A DNA stretch of 27,787 bases from assembly GCA_905233295.1 (NCBI GenBank), contig CAJODX010000007.1:1-27787 (forward strand), read 5' to 3'. Of the stretch, positions 1 through 11,083 are shown piece by piece. Source of the DNA: an uncultured Synergistales bacterium. GTDB taxonomy: Bacteria > Synergistota > Synergistia > Synergistales > Aminobacteriaceae. The notes beneath the pieces were generated by a model. It was given only the letters and a program-made list of their open reading frames with translations, searched no databases and was not told where the DNA came from. A program made the translations under genes and the position numbers. Position 1 is the stretch's first letter, and every line of letters starts with the position of its first letter.

Positions 1-1796
1 ATGTTTATGAGCGGCCTGACATTTTCAAACAGCATAGCTGGCGTGAACGCGAAAATATAAGGAACGATGAACGCGCCTATCGCGAGTTTTGTTGCGTTGA
101 AAGCCGTCTTCATCGGAGGAGCTTTTGCAATCGCCGAACCAGCGTAAGCCGCCAATGCAACAGGAGGTGTTATATCCGCGACAATACCGAAATAAAAGAC
201 AAAGAAATGCGCACAGATTTTTTCAATTCCGATTGCCGGAGCCATAAGGATAGGCGCACATGTCGCAGCCATAATGCAGTAGTTTGCTGTCGTAGGAACT
301 CCCATTCCCAAAATTACGCAGCATATCATCGTCAGGACTAACGCTATGAAAGCATGTCCGCCCGAAACGTTCACGACCATCGTTATTAATTCCGAAGCAA
401 GCCCCGTTGATGTTATGCAGCCCGCAACAAGTCCAGCCATTGCACACGCCACAGCTACGGTTATTGTTCCTCGACCGCCGGCTTCAAGAGCGTCAAGAAT
501 TTTTCGCGGTGTTATTCTTTCATCGCTGTTCAGAAATCCCACAACGATTGCAAGACCGATAGCTATCGCCGCAGAAAACTGCATCGTGTAAATATTCATC
601 GAGACCATTACGACAAGAACGATTAAAGGCAACAGCAGATAAACTTTCGGAAGAAGTTTTATGATTCGCGGCAATTCTTCACGAGGAATACCTTTCAAGC
701 CGAGTTTTTTCGCTTCAAGATGGACGGCGATGTAAATCCCTGCAAAATATAAAACCGCAGGCAAAATCGCTTTCAATGCAACCTGAGAGTAAGGTATCCC
801 CATATACTCAGCCATTAAGAAAGCCGCGGCACCCATTATCGGAGGCATTATCTGACCGCCCGTTGACGCTGCAGCCTCGACTGCACCGGCAAACTCAGGT
901 TTATATCCCGTGCGTTTCATCATCGGAATCGTTACAGAACCTGTTGTAACGGTGTTGCCGACTGACGAGCCTGAAACCATTCCGCACAGTGCCGAAGAGA
1001 TGACCGCGACTTTTGCAGGACCGCCTGCTGAAGCTCCGGCGAGAGCGTTCGCAAGGTTTATGAAGAAAGCTGAAATTCCGGTACGTTCAAGAAACGCTCC
1101 GAAGATTATAAACACAACAATATATTTTGCGCAGACTTCAATCGGAGTGCTGCGGAGTCCGTCTCCTGTCGAATAAAATAAATCGTAAATGACCTTTCCG
1201 AACCTCACTGTTGAGAACGCGTAAACCATCAATGCTCCTACGACACACAAAATCGGAATGCCGACACAGCGGCGGCAAAGTTCCATTGTCGATAAAATTG
1301 CAAGCACAGCCATCGCTATCATTAAATGATAATTCGGGTTTCGAGGGCTTGTTACACGAAGGGCAAGTTTGATGATGCTCTCAGCGTTCCACGCAAAATA
1401 AAAAAACGGAATTGCGCCTGCAAGCATTATTAAAATGTCATAAAACGGAATTGAATTTACACGCGGCACTGCGTCAAAAGCAATCGGGATTGAAATTGAA
1501 TCGCTCAGCCCCTGTCTGACTTCACCAGAAGATTTTTTTATCGGGTAATGCAGATAGCCGAGAATCAAAATTAATCCGAGAAAAATATTCAGTCTTATTT
1601 CAGGCATAGCCGTGCTAAAAAGAGTTACATAAATGCAGTACAGCGAAAACAGTGCTGAAAGACATTTTATAAATACAGCGGGTCTGCCTTCCCAAATCCT
1701 GACGTTTGATTCGCGGTCATATTTTTTCATTACCGCGTCAACATCGGCTTCAATGCTGCTGGAAATTTCCTGAGCTGTTAAAGTCTGTTCGTCCAT
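1..1796 (-). CDS. TRAP transporter permease, TAXI-type 4TM/12TM fusion (partial, 3' end outside window)
   Basis: This is the membrane subunit of a sodium-driven TRAP transporter, in the family where the small (DctQ-like) and large (DctM-like) subunits are fused and which pairs with TAXI solute receptors. The frame is open from the ATG at 1796 to the window edge, giving about 598 residues; the family usually has 620-680. A cytoplasmic start (MDEQTLTAQEISSSIE) leads into many hydrophobic segments. Signature stretches of the DctM part are visible: GMVSGSSVGNTVTTGSVTIP, STGGQIMPPIMGAAAFLMAE, GMGVPTTANYCIM and VADITPPVALAAYAGS. An AAGGAG sits 11 bases before the start. It lies downstream of the TAXI receptor gene and is separated from it by a terminator-like hairpin, so it is probably expressed at a lower level by readthrough. 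The substrate cannot be told from the sequence; known TAXI substrates are organic acids and amino acids. Confidence 0.93.
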   Translation of the reverse strand, partial: MDEQTLTAQEISSSIEADVDAVMKKYDRESNVRIWEGRPAVFIKCLSALFSLYCIYVTLFSTAMPEIRLNIFLGLILILGYLHYPIKKSSGEVRQGLSDSISIPIAFDAVPRVNSIPFYDILIMLAGAIPFFYFAWNAESIIKLALRVTSPRNPNYHLMIAMAVLAILSTMELCRRCVGIPILCVVGALMVYAFSTVRFGKVIYDLFYSTGDGLRSTPIEVCAKYIVVFIIFGAFLERTGISAFFINLANALAGASAGGPAKVAVISSALCGMVSGSSVGNTVTTGSVTIPMMKRTGYKPEFAGAVEAAASTGGQIMPPIMGAAAFLMAEYMGIPYSQVALKAILPAVLYFAGIYIAVHLEAKKLGLKGIPREELPRIIKLLPKVYLLLPLIVLVVMVSMNIYTMQFSAAIAIGLAIVVGFLNSDERITPRKILDALEAGGRGTITVAVACAMAGLVAGCITSTGLASELITMVVNVSGGHAFIALVLTMICCVILGMGVPTTANYCIMAATCAPILMAPAIGIEKICAHFFVFYFGIVADITPPVALAAYAGSAIAKAPPMKTAFNATKLAIGAFIVPYIFAFTPAMLFENVRPLIN

Positions 1797-1827
1797 AAAA
1801 TTTTTTTCTCCTTCCTTTTAATTTTTT

Positions 1828-1860
1828 AAAAAAAACGGCTACAGCAAAACGCCGCAGCCG
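1828..1860 (-). terminator. Rho-independent terminator/attenuator between TAXI receptor and TRAP permease
   Basis: Read on the minus strand, a 10-base-pair stem (CGGCTGCGGC with GCTGTAGCCG, two G-U pairs) encloses a GTTTT loop and is followed by eight T. It starts 22 bases after the receptor stop codon, inside the transporter operon. This placement would leave more receptor mRNA than permease mRNA, the usual stoichiometry for binding-protein-dependent transporters. Confidence 0.8.
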
Positions 1861-1881
1861 CTCTGAAAAATTTACGCGAAA

Positions 1882-2830
1882 TTACTTTCCGGCGACTTTG
1901 ATTCCTTTTTCGCCAAAATATTTCACCGCGCCTTTATGATAAGGCACTGCTGTGTAGCTTGCTGCGAAATTCAAATTGAGTTCAGCGCCTTTAGCGTGAG
2001 CAGCTGTAATCTCGTCAACGTTCTCAAAAATTCCGTAGAGGAAATTGTAAACATCCGTCTCCGAAACATCATCAAGAGCAATAACGACTGCTCCGACTGC
2101 CACTGTTACGGTATCTTCGTCAGTGCCGTAAACGTCTTTTTTAATAACATTCATTGAATAATAGGGAGACTCGGCGATTAAATTCAAAACGTGTTCATCA
2201 TCAAAGCCGACAAGATAAACCTTTTTTGTTGTTGCAAGCGAGGTTACCGCTGTCGTTGGCGCACCGGCAACGATGAATGCAGCATCGATTTTTCCGTCCT
2301 GCAGTGCTTCAACACTGTCTCTAGGTCGGCTTAATGTCTTTCTCAACGTCAAGCCCGTAAACTTTAAGAACGTCAACGGCGTTGAAATAAACTCCCGAAC
2401 CTGCCGCTCCGATTGAAACGTTTTTGCCTTTAAGATCTGCAACCGTTTTGATGTCAGGATTAAGCGTTACAATCTGAACCTGTTCCATGTAAAGATTTGC
2501 GACTGTTGAAAAATTGTCGTATTTATCATCGAAAAGTCTTGTGCCTCTGTATGCATATGCACCAACGTCTGACTGTGTGAACCCGAGCTGTGCATCGCCG
2601 TCATCCATTGCTTCAATGTTTGCCTTTGAACCGCCCGAGGTGATAGCCGTAACTGTTGTTGAAGTTTTTTCGCCGACTTTGCCGGCAAGAACACCGCCGA
2701 AGCCGTAGTATGTTCCCTGTGCGCCGCCGGTCGTGAAAATTAATTTTGTACCGCCGGGCAACGCATCAGCAAAAGCCGCACCTGCTGTTATCATGGCAAG
2801 GACTAAAGAGAGGAAAATAATTTTCTTCAT
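1882..2830 (-). pseudogene. TAXI family TRAP transporter solute receptor, frame broken
   Basis: This is the extracytoplasmic solute-binding protein of the TRAP-TAXI transporter encoded just downstream. The start at 2830 has an AGGAGGT eight bases upstream. The product begins with a Sec signal peptide (MKKIIFLSLVLAMITAGAAFA, cleavage about residue 21), then TAXI motifs FTTGGAQGTYYGFGG and ADLKGKNVSIGAAGSGVYFN. The first frame ends at a TAG at 2323-2321 after the residues DVEKDIKPT. The second half continues in another frame from about 2322 (RDSVEALQDGKIDAAFIVAGAP) to a stop at 1882. Family members normally have about four residues of the type YLxF between these two parts, so a loss of 11 bases fits better than one extra base. 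The permease is intact. Either this is a recent loss-of-function deletion or an assembly error; the two halves otherwise show no decay. Confidence 0.85.
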
Positions 2831-2869
2831 TGTTTCATTACCTCCTGAAAAATTTTTTAAGTCGCGGAT

Positions 2870-2878
2870 ATTTTAACA
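2870..2878 (-). promoter_or_regulatory. Possible extended -10 promoter before the TAXI receptor
   Basis: The minus strand reads TGTTAAAAT (TGn plus TAAAAT) 40-48 bases before the receptor start, in the 61-base gap after the FAD enzyme gene. No good -35 is visible, so this rests on the extended -10 alone. It would allow the transporter to be transcribed apart from the upstream flavoprotein gene. Confidence 0.3.
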
Positions 2879-2891
2879 CGCCTGCAAAATT

Positions 2892-5105
2892 TTATTCCGC
2901 GGCAAGCACACAGGCTCTGACGATAACGTCAACAGCTTCGCCCTTCGTTACAGGTCTTCCGTAATAAAAAGTCCCGTCAATCGTATAAACATTCAGAATC
3001 CCTAAATATCCGAGCGTCGTAACATAATCTGAATTTCGATTTTTTTCGACTTTAAACGGAATTTTCGCGCCTTTTTTGCCAGTCCCGCGTGAAATATTTT
3101 TCAATGCTGGGAAAGTTTCGCAGACAATCCTCGCAAGTTCGCCGCGTGAAATCAATTTATCTTTTTCAAGCCCCGAAGGCGTGATTTTTTTCTTTATTTT
3201 CAACGCGTCCTGAGCGCGTGAGAGCATTTCACGGACATCAACAGTCGAAACAAGGTCATTAACTCCAAATTCGCCCTTGTCATCGCCTTTTATTATCGCC
3301 ATTTCCCATACAGGGTCATCAAAAAGAGCGAGATTAAATGACGCTGTATGAGGATATTCCTTCGGCGCGACAATACCGTAGAGATTTGAAATCTGCACGC
3401 TTTTATTTAATGAATGTGTTTCAGGAACATCTGTATAATTGCAAAGAGAAAGATTAACGCCTGAATTTAATAATTCCCACTGCACGACAAGCGGATGAAT
3501 CTCACGCGGATGTTTTTTTTCACGCACTGCAACCGCAGCTAGAGCCCCTGCTGCCTGCCCTGTCATCATCGTGATAGGCTGAAGCCTTAAAGCCCCCTGC
3601 GCAAGTCTTGACATTGATAAATTTTTTTCCGCGGCTATGAATCCGTCTGTGTCTTTGGGAATCAAAATGTTCATAGGAACCTGAAAAGGTCCTCGCGGTC
3701 TGTTGATGAAAGCGGTGTTGGCTCGTTCATCTAAATCCCATTCCATGTCAGCGTCAGAGTTTGCTCCGTGAAGGTCAAGAATGTAACCTCCTATTGCAAT
3801 AGCGTCCGAAAATTCATGGCTTGTCTGTCCGTCTCTGTAACTCAGAGAATTTTGCAAAAGTTCGTGAGATGTCAGAATGTGTGAGCCGACAATACGGCGC
3901 GATTCACGCACATACGGGATAACGGGCATACGTTTGGCGATTTCCTGCCATTCATACGGGAGGTCTCTGGCGGCTTCAGGAAGGATTCTGTTTTTATATT
4001 CATCGTCAGCAACGCTCCATTCCTCGCCGAGTTCGTTCTGAATGTAATATATGAAATTAAGCGTTTTTATTAATGCCTCGCGTTCGATTTCCTTCCGCAG
4101 CTCTCTGTCTTCAAGATATGCAATCGGAAGTCCGCGTTTACCGTTCCATGCGTATGTTCCCGGATAGTCGTTGCCCCAATTTAAAACGGTTTTTGTTATA
4201 TATTCGCGGTTTTCTTTGTCAGCGTCATAGCTGTACGGGTTCATGCTGTCCGGAAGCCCTCTGTACGCGTTGTGAGTTACGAAATTCACTGGTGTCTCAA
4301 CAGGGTAGGTGTTCCTGAAATTGAAGCCGTCCGCTGAAACATAGCTTTCGTAGTTTCTTTTCGCAAGCTCGTAACCTGGCAAAGGCTCACGGGGTTTCAA
4401 ATAGTCCGGAACACTCGGCATATATTTATGAATAACGGCAGTCCATGTTATTTCCTGTACCATGGAATCGGGATTTAAAAACGGAGAAACGGAATTTCCG
4501 ACTCTGTACGGAATTTTACACAGAGGGATCATATCGCCGTATTCTGTCGCATCAATCAGAATTTTACATGCGTAACGCCGTTCGCCCTCGATTGTTTTCA
4601 CCGTAACGCCGGTGATTGTATTTTTATTTTGATTCACGCTGACTATCTCGGAGTTCATTAAAAATTCGAGCGTGCCTTTACGCCTTGCCTCATTTATTAA
4701 ATTTACGAGAACCTCCTGTCCGATATGAGGTTCAAAAGCGAAACTTGTTGAAGTCCAGTAGCACGTTCCCATTGACTTGCCGCGAAAATCGTAATAATTC
4801 TGCAGCCTTGAAATTAATTCACGGTATAAACCGCTCTGCTGACGGCTTTTATCGTCCATGGTCGAAACTCCCGCCGCTGTTGCCTGTCCGCCTATCCATG
4901 TGCTGGGCTCTACAACAAGAACGCTTGCCCCCATCCGCGCTGCCTGTATAGCCGCTGAGATTCCGCCTGTGCCCGCTCCGGCTATGATGATGTCATATGA
5001 ATTTCTCGCAGACCTTCTCGCCGCTCCAAATGCTGCTGAAGATACGAAAATAAGAACTGATATAATAAAAATAAAAAACACGCGCAGACTTTTTCCTGAT
5101 TTCAA
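2892..5105 (-). CDS. Exported FAD-dependent oxidoreductase with C-terminal SLH-like repeats
   Basis: This 737-residue protein belongs to the FAD_oxidored (PF12831-like) flavoprotein group, whose substrates are mostly unknown. Residues 8-28 form a hydrophobic Sec-type signal peptide without a twin-arginine. The FAD-binding Rossmann fold follows at once: GAGTGG at 43-48 and the ribose-binding acid of VVEPS at 66, then IGGQATAAGVSTMDD. Late in the flavin domain GGYILDLHG and the TGQAAGALAAVAV segment fit FAD contacts. From residue 556 (NYTDVP) to the end there are two or three weak SLH-like units, each ending in xTKGE/xSRGE followed by a helix (ISRGELARIVCETF, VTKGEAVDVIVRAC), suggesting attachment to the cell envelope. 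The start codon is TTG with GGGAG about 10 bases upstream. It heads the TAXI transporter genes and is divergent from ribD. Reaction and substrate are not known. Confidence 0.85.
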   Translation of the reverse strand: MKSGKSLRVFFIFIISVLIFVSSAAFGAARRSARNSYDIIIAGAGTGGISAAIQAARMGASVLVVEPSTWIGGQATAAGVSTMDDKSRQQSGLYRELISRLQNYYDFRGKSMGTCYWTSTSFAFEPHIGQEVLVNLINEARRKGTLEFLMNSEIVSVNQNKNTITGVTVKTIEGERRYACKILIDATEYGDMIPLCKIPYRVGNSVSPFLNPDSMVQEITWTAVIHKYMPSVPDYLKPREPLPGYELAKRNYESYVSADGFNFRNTYPVETPVNFVTHNAYRGLPDSMNPYSYDADKENREYITKTVLNWGNDYPGTYAWNGKRGLPIAYLEDRELRKEIEREALIKTLNFIYYIQNELGEEWSVADDEYKNRILPEAARDLPYEWQEIAKRMPVIPYVRESRRIVGSHILTSHELLQNSLSYRDGQTSHEFSDAIAIGGYILDLHGANSDADMEWDLDERANTAFINRPRGPFQVPMNILIPKDTDGFIAAEKNLSMSRLAQGALRLQPITMMTGQAAGALAAVAVREKKHPREIHPLVVQWELLNSGVNLSLCNYTDVPETHSLNKSVQISNLYGIVAPKEYPHTASFNLALFDDPVWEMAIIKGDDKGEFGVNDLVSTVDVREMLSRAQDALKIKKKITPSGLEKDKLISRGELARIVCETFPALKNISRGTGKKGAKIPFKVEKNRNSDYVTTLGYLGILNVYTIDGTFYYGRPVTKGEAVDVIVRACVLAAE

Positions 5106-5133
5106 ATTTCAAACACTCCCAAAACGAATTATC

Positions 5134-5162
5134 TTGTCAATGATACACCCGACAGCTAAAAT
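5134..5162 (+). promoter_or_regulatory. Sigma-70-type promoter of the riboflavin operon
   Basis: TTGTCA (5134-5139) and TAAAAT (5157-5162) are separated by exactly 17 bases; each matches the consensus at five of six positions. Transcription would start near 5169, which lies downstream of the first ATG of the ribD frame (5163). A TGTC-N12-GACA inverted repeat overlaps the -35 and spacer. The same 57-base gap must also hold the promoter of the divergent FAD enzyme gene. No FMN riboswitch fits or is visible here. Confidence 0.6.
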
Positions 5163-6284
5163 ATGAATCAAAAATTTTTTTCCGGAGGCAGTAAAATTTC
5201 ACACGGACATTTTATGAAGAGAGCTTTGGAGCTGGCTTCCAACGGCAGGGGAGGAACCTCGCCGAACCCGATGGTCGGCTGTGTTATCGTAAAGGACAAT
5301 GAAATTATCGGCGAAGGCTGGCATCACCGTTGCGGAAATCCACACGCTGAAATCGAAGCTCTCAATGACGCTCAGGCACGAAATAAAAATGTAAAAGGCT
5401 CGATGGTTTACGTATCTCTCGAACCGTGTTCGCATTACGGAAAAACTCCGCCGTGCGCAGACCGTCTTGTCAGAGAAAACGTCGCTGAAGTTATCGTTGC
5501 AATGCGCGACCCTAATCCGAAAGTCAACGGAAAAGGCATTGAAATTTTGCGTAAGGCTGGAATAAAGGTTACGGAACTCAATGAATTTGAAGCTGAAGCA
5601 AAAAATCTTAACCGGGGATTCGTTTTCGTTCAAAAATACAAAAGACCTTTCGTAACGCTCAAGGCGGCTTTGAGTCTTGACGGAAAATTTTGTCTTGCCA
5701 ACGGCGAAAGCAAATGGCTCACAGGCATTGAGGCACGCGCAAAAGCCCATGAAATCCGAGCAATGAATGACGCTGTTTTAGTCGGTATCGGCACAGTACT
5801 CAAAGACAATCCCGAACTGACAGTAAGGCACGTAAAAGGCGTAAATCCCAAACGAATAATTTTAGATTCAAATTTAAGGACACCGCCGGACGCGAAAATA
5901 ATTTCAGATGACGGCAAATGCATAATCCTCACACGCTGCAATGACGAAAATAAAATTTCAAAATTAAAGGATTCAGGCGCGGAAGTCGTAACCCTCGCTG
6001 AACTCAGCGTGAAAAATGTTTTAGATTCGCTCACTGAACACGGAATATTAAATCTTATGGTCGAGGGCGGTGCTGAGGTTTTGAGTTCATTTATAAAGAG
6101 CGGTCTCGCGGATTGCGCGGATTTTTTCTATGCTCCGAAAATTTTCGGCGAAGGCAAAGGATTTGAGTTCAGCATGAATTTTAATTCACCAAGCGAAGCT
6201 TTTTCACTGCGCGACGTTCAGACAAAACTCTGCGGCAAAGATATTTTAATAGAAGGAAGATTTTCATGTTCACCGGACTTATAG
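5163..6284 (+). CDS. ribD: Bifunctional diaminohydroxyphosphoribosylaminopyrimidine deaminase / 5-amino-6-(5-phosphoribosylamino)uracil reductase
   Basis: RibD performs the second and third steps of riboflavin synthesis from GTP: deamination of the pyrimidine and reduction of the ribose. Residues 17-150 are the zinc deaminase: HAE at 61-63 and PCSHYGKTPPC at 88-98 supply the zinc ligands and proton shuttle. Residues from about 160 form the reductase domain (KAALSLDGK, WLTGIEARAKAHEIRA, VLVGIGTVLKDNPELTVR, VEGGAEVLSSF). Length is typical. Coordinates give the longest ATG-started frame, but the -10 box ends at 5162 and a GGAGG at 5184-5188 lies inside it; the GGAGG is seven bases before an in-frame ATT at 5196 (ISHGHFMKRALELA), matching where family members begin. 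An ATG at 5214 is the other option, although it is 25 bases from the GGAGG. It is the first gene of the riboflavin operon and overlaps ribE by 19 bases. Confidence 0.96.
   Translation: MNQKFFSGGSKISHGHFMKRALELASNGRGGTSPNPMVGCVIVKDNEIIGEGWHHRCGNPHAEIEALNDAQARNKNVKGSMVYVSLEPCSHYGKTPPCADRLVRENVAEVIVAMRDPNPKVNGKGIEILRKAGIKVTELNEFEAEAKNLNRGFVFVQKYKRPFVTLKAALSLDGKFCLANGESKWLTGIEARAKAHEIRAMNDAVLVGIGTVLKDNPELTVRHVKGVNPKRIILDSNLRTPPDAKIISDDGKCIILTRCNDENKISKLKDSGAEVVTLAELSVKNVLDSLTEHGILNLMVEGGAEVLSSFIKSGLADCADFFYAPKIFGEGKGFEFSMNFNSPSEAFSLRDVQTKLCGKDILIEGRFSCSPDL
5184..5188 (+). promoter_or_regulatory. Ribosome binding site inside the ribD 5' end, pointing to an ATT start
   Basis: GGAGG at 5184-5188 is followed after seven bases by ATT at 5196. 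No ATG, GTG, TTG or CTG in the ribD frame lies at usable spacing. The sequence directly supports a strong Shine-Dalgarno; use of ATT as start is inference. Confidence 0.5.
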
Positions 6285-6904
6285 AGAGGACAGGCACAGT
6301 AAAAAAATTTTTTCAGAGCGGGGAATTTTACACTCTTGCGATAGAAGCTGAAAATTTTTCGGGCGAACTCGTTAAAGGTCAGTCCGTTTCGGTCAGCGGC
6401 GCGTGTCTGACAGTTACAAGGAACGATTCAAAATCCTTTGACGTTCAGATGATGCGCGAAACTTTTAACAGAACATGGTTTGGGAAATCCCTGCGTGCCG
6501 GAACAAAACTGAATCTTGAACGCGCAATGAGACTTACAGACAGGCTTGACGGACATCTCGTTTTGGGACATGTTGACGGAGTCGCTAAATTGACTGAACT
6601 CAAAGGCACGTCTGTAAAAGAGGCTTTTTTTGCTCCTGAAGACAGAAATTTACTGCGCGGCATCGTTGAAAAAGGTTCAGTCGCGATTGATGGCATAAGT
6701 CTTACTGTTATCAATGTCAGCAGCAAAAATTTTTCCGTCGGGCTTATCCCCGAAACTCTCGCCGGCACAACGCTCGGAAATATCAAGCCCGGAAATTTTG
6801 TAAATCTTGAGACTGACATTTTAGGAAAATATGTTGCTCGCCTGACGGGTTATAATTCCGAAAGAGAAAACGGAAATTATTTAGCTTCTCTTTTGGAAAT
6901 GTAA
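6266..6904 (+). CDS. ribE: Riboflavin synthase, alpha chain
   Basis: This enzyme dismutates two 6,7-dimethyl-8-ribityllumazine molecules into riboflavin and the pyrimidine intermediate, the last step of the pathway. The 212 residues show the two tandem lumazine-binding barrels: the first begins MFTGLIERTGTV and contains GQSVSVSGACLTV and the FDVQMMRETF strand; the second begins DGHLVLGHVDGVA and repeats the pattern as KGSVAIDGISLTV and FSVGLIPETLAGTTLG. The N-terminal MFTG is the conserved start of the family and fixes the ATG at 6266, 19 bases inside the end of ribD, with GAAGGAAG upstream. The overlap suggests translational coupling to ribD. The name ribE follows Gram-positive/T. maritima-type usage; it corresponds to E. 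coli ribC. Confidence 0.96.
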   Translation: MFTGLIERTGTVKKFFQSGEFYTLAIEAENFSGELVKGQSVSVSGACLTVTRNDSKSFDVQMMRETFNRTWFGKSLRAGTKLNLERAMRLTDRLDGHLVLGHVDGVAKLTELKGTSVKEAFFAPEDRNLLRGIVEKGSVAIDGISLTVINVSSKNFSVGLIPETLAGTTLGNIKPGNFVNLETDILGKYVARLTGYNSERENGNYLASLLEM

Positions 6905-6926
6905 ATTTAAAAGGAGTGAAAATAAA

Positions 6927-6950
6927 TTGATTGGAGTTAAAAAAAATTAA
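6927..6950 (+). other. Seven-codon leader ORF before ribA, with an A8 run
   Basis: An AAGGAG at 6911-6916 is 10 bases before a TTG at 6927 that opens a frame of seven codons (MIGVKKN) closed by TAA at 6948, two bases before the ribA ATG. The A8 run at 6939-6946 lies inside it. One more A would join this start to the ribA frame. It may be a coupling leader peptide, or a consensus error hiding the true ribA start. Confidence 0.4.
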
Positions 6951-6952
6951 AA

Positions 6953-7619
6953 ATGGATTGCCGTAAACATAATCACGAATACGAAATTATAATAAACAAG
7001 CCTGAATATAAACGGGTTGAAAGAAAACTCGAAGTTAAAATTCCTACTGAGTGGGGCGAATTTAACGTTTTTGCGTACAGAGGCATTGACCATGATGACG
7101 ATGCACATACGCATTTAGCCTTGACAATGGGCGATATTTCAACTCCCGAGCCTGTCCTGACCCGTGTACACAGCGAATGCTTCACTGGCGATGTTTTAGG
7201 TTCGCTGCGATGCGACTGCGGACCTCAGCTTCATACGGCTCTGAAAATGATTGCGGACGAAAAACGCGGCGTTTTGCTCTATATGCGTCAGGAAGGTCGC
7301 GGAATAGGCTTGCTGAATAAACTTCGTGCATATAAACTTCAAGATGCCGGGCTTGATACTGTTGACGCAAATGTTGCTTTAGGATTTCCTCCGGATATGC
7401 GTGAATACGGAACGGGCGCGGAGATTCTTAAAGACCTTGGATTAAAAAAAATCCGTCTTATGACGAACAATCCCGGAAAAATTTCAGGGCTTGAACAGTA
7501 CGGCATCGAAATTACTGAAAGAGTTCCGATTTTAATCAAGCCCAACGAGTTCAACGAAAAATATTTAAGCACAAAAGAATTTCGTATGGGACATTTAATG
7601 AAGGAGAATTTACAGAAAA

Positions 7620-7633
<14 letters not shown>
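6953..7633 (+). CDS. ribA: GTP cyclohydrolase II
   Basis: RibA opens GTP to 2,5-diamino-6-ribosylamino-pyrimidinone phosphate, formate and pyrophosphate, the first committed step of riboflavin synthesis. The zinc site is seen as [15 protein letters not shown] (three cysteines), followed by [31 protein letters not shown], and [19 protein letters not shown], all diagnostic. At 226 residues it is the stand-alone form; the DHBP synthase (RibB) domain found in many RibBA fusions is absent and there is no room for it upstream. The first 26 residues ([20 protein letters not shown]...) are not recognised. The ATG at 6953 has only a distant GGAG (16 bases away), whereas a good ribosome binding site serves the short leader frame just before it. 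It overlaps ribH by 14 bases. Confidence 0.94.

Positions 7634-11066
<3,433 letters not shown>

Positions 11067-11083
<17 letters not shown>

Noticed and set aside
223..1176. Open frames opposite or out of frame with the TRAP permease
   Set aside because: The minus-strand permease frame is continuous from 1796 to the edge and explains the coding signal; the others are shadows.
2321..2326. Programmed +1 frameshift in the TAXI receptor
   Set aside because: The site ACC-TAG-A lacks a known slippery pattern or stimulatory Shine-Dalgarno, and family residues seem to be missing at the joint, which frameshifting would not restore.
5106..5195. FMN riboswitch before ribD
   Set aside because: The space to the divergent gene is only 57 bases and the conserved RFN boxes are not visible; the region is filled by promoter elements and the ribosome binding site.
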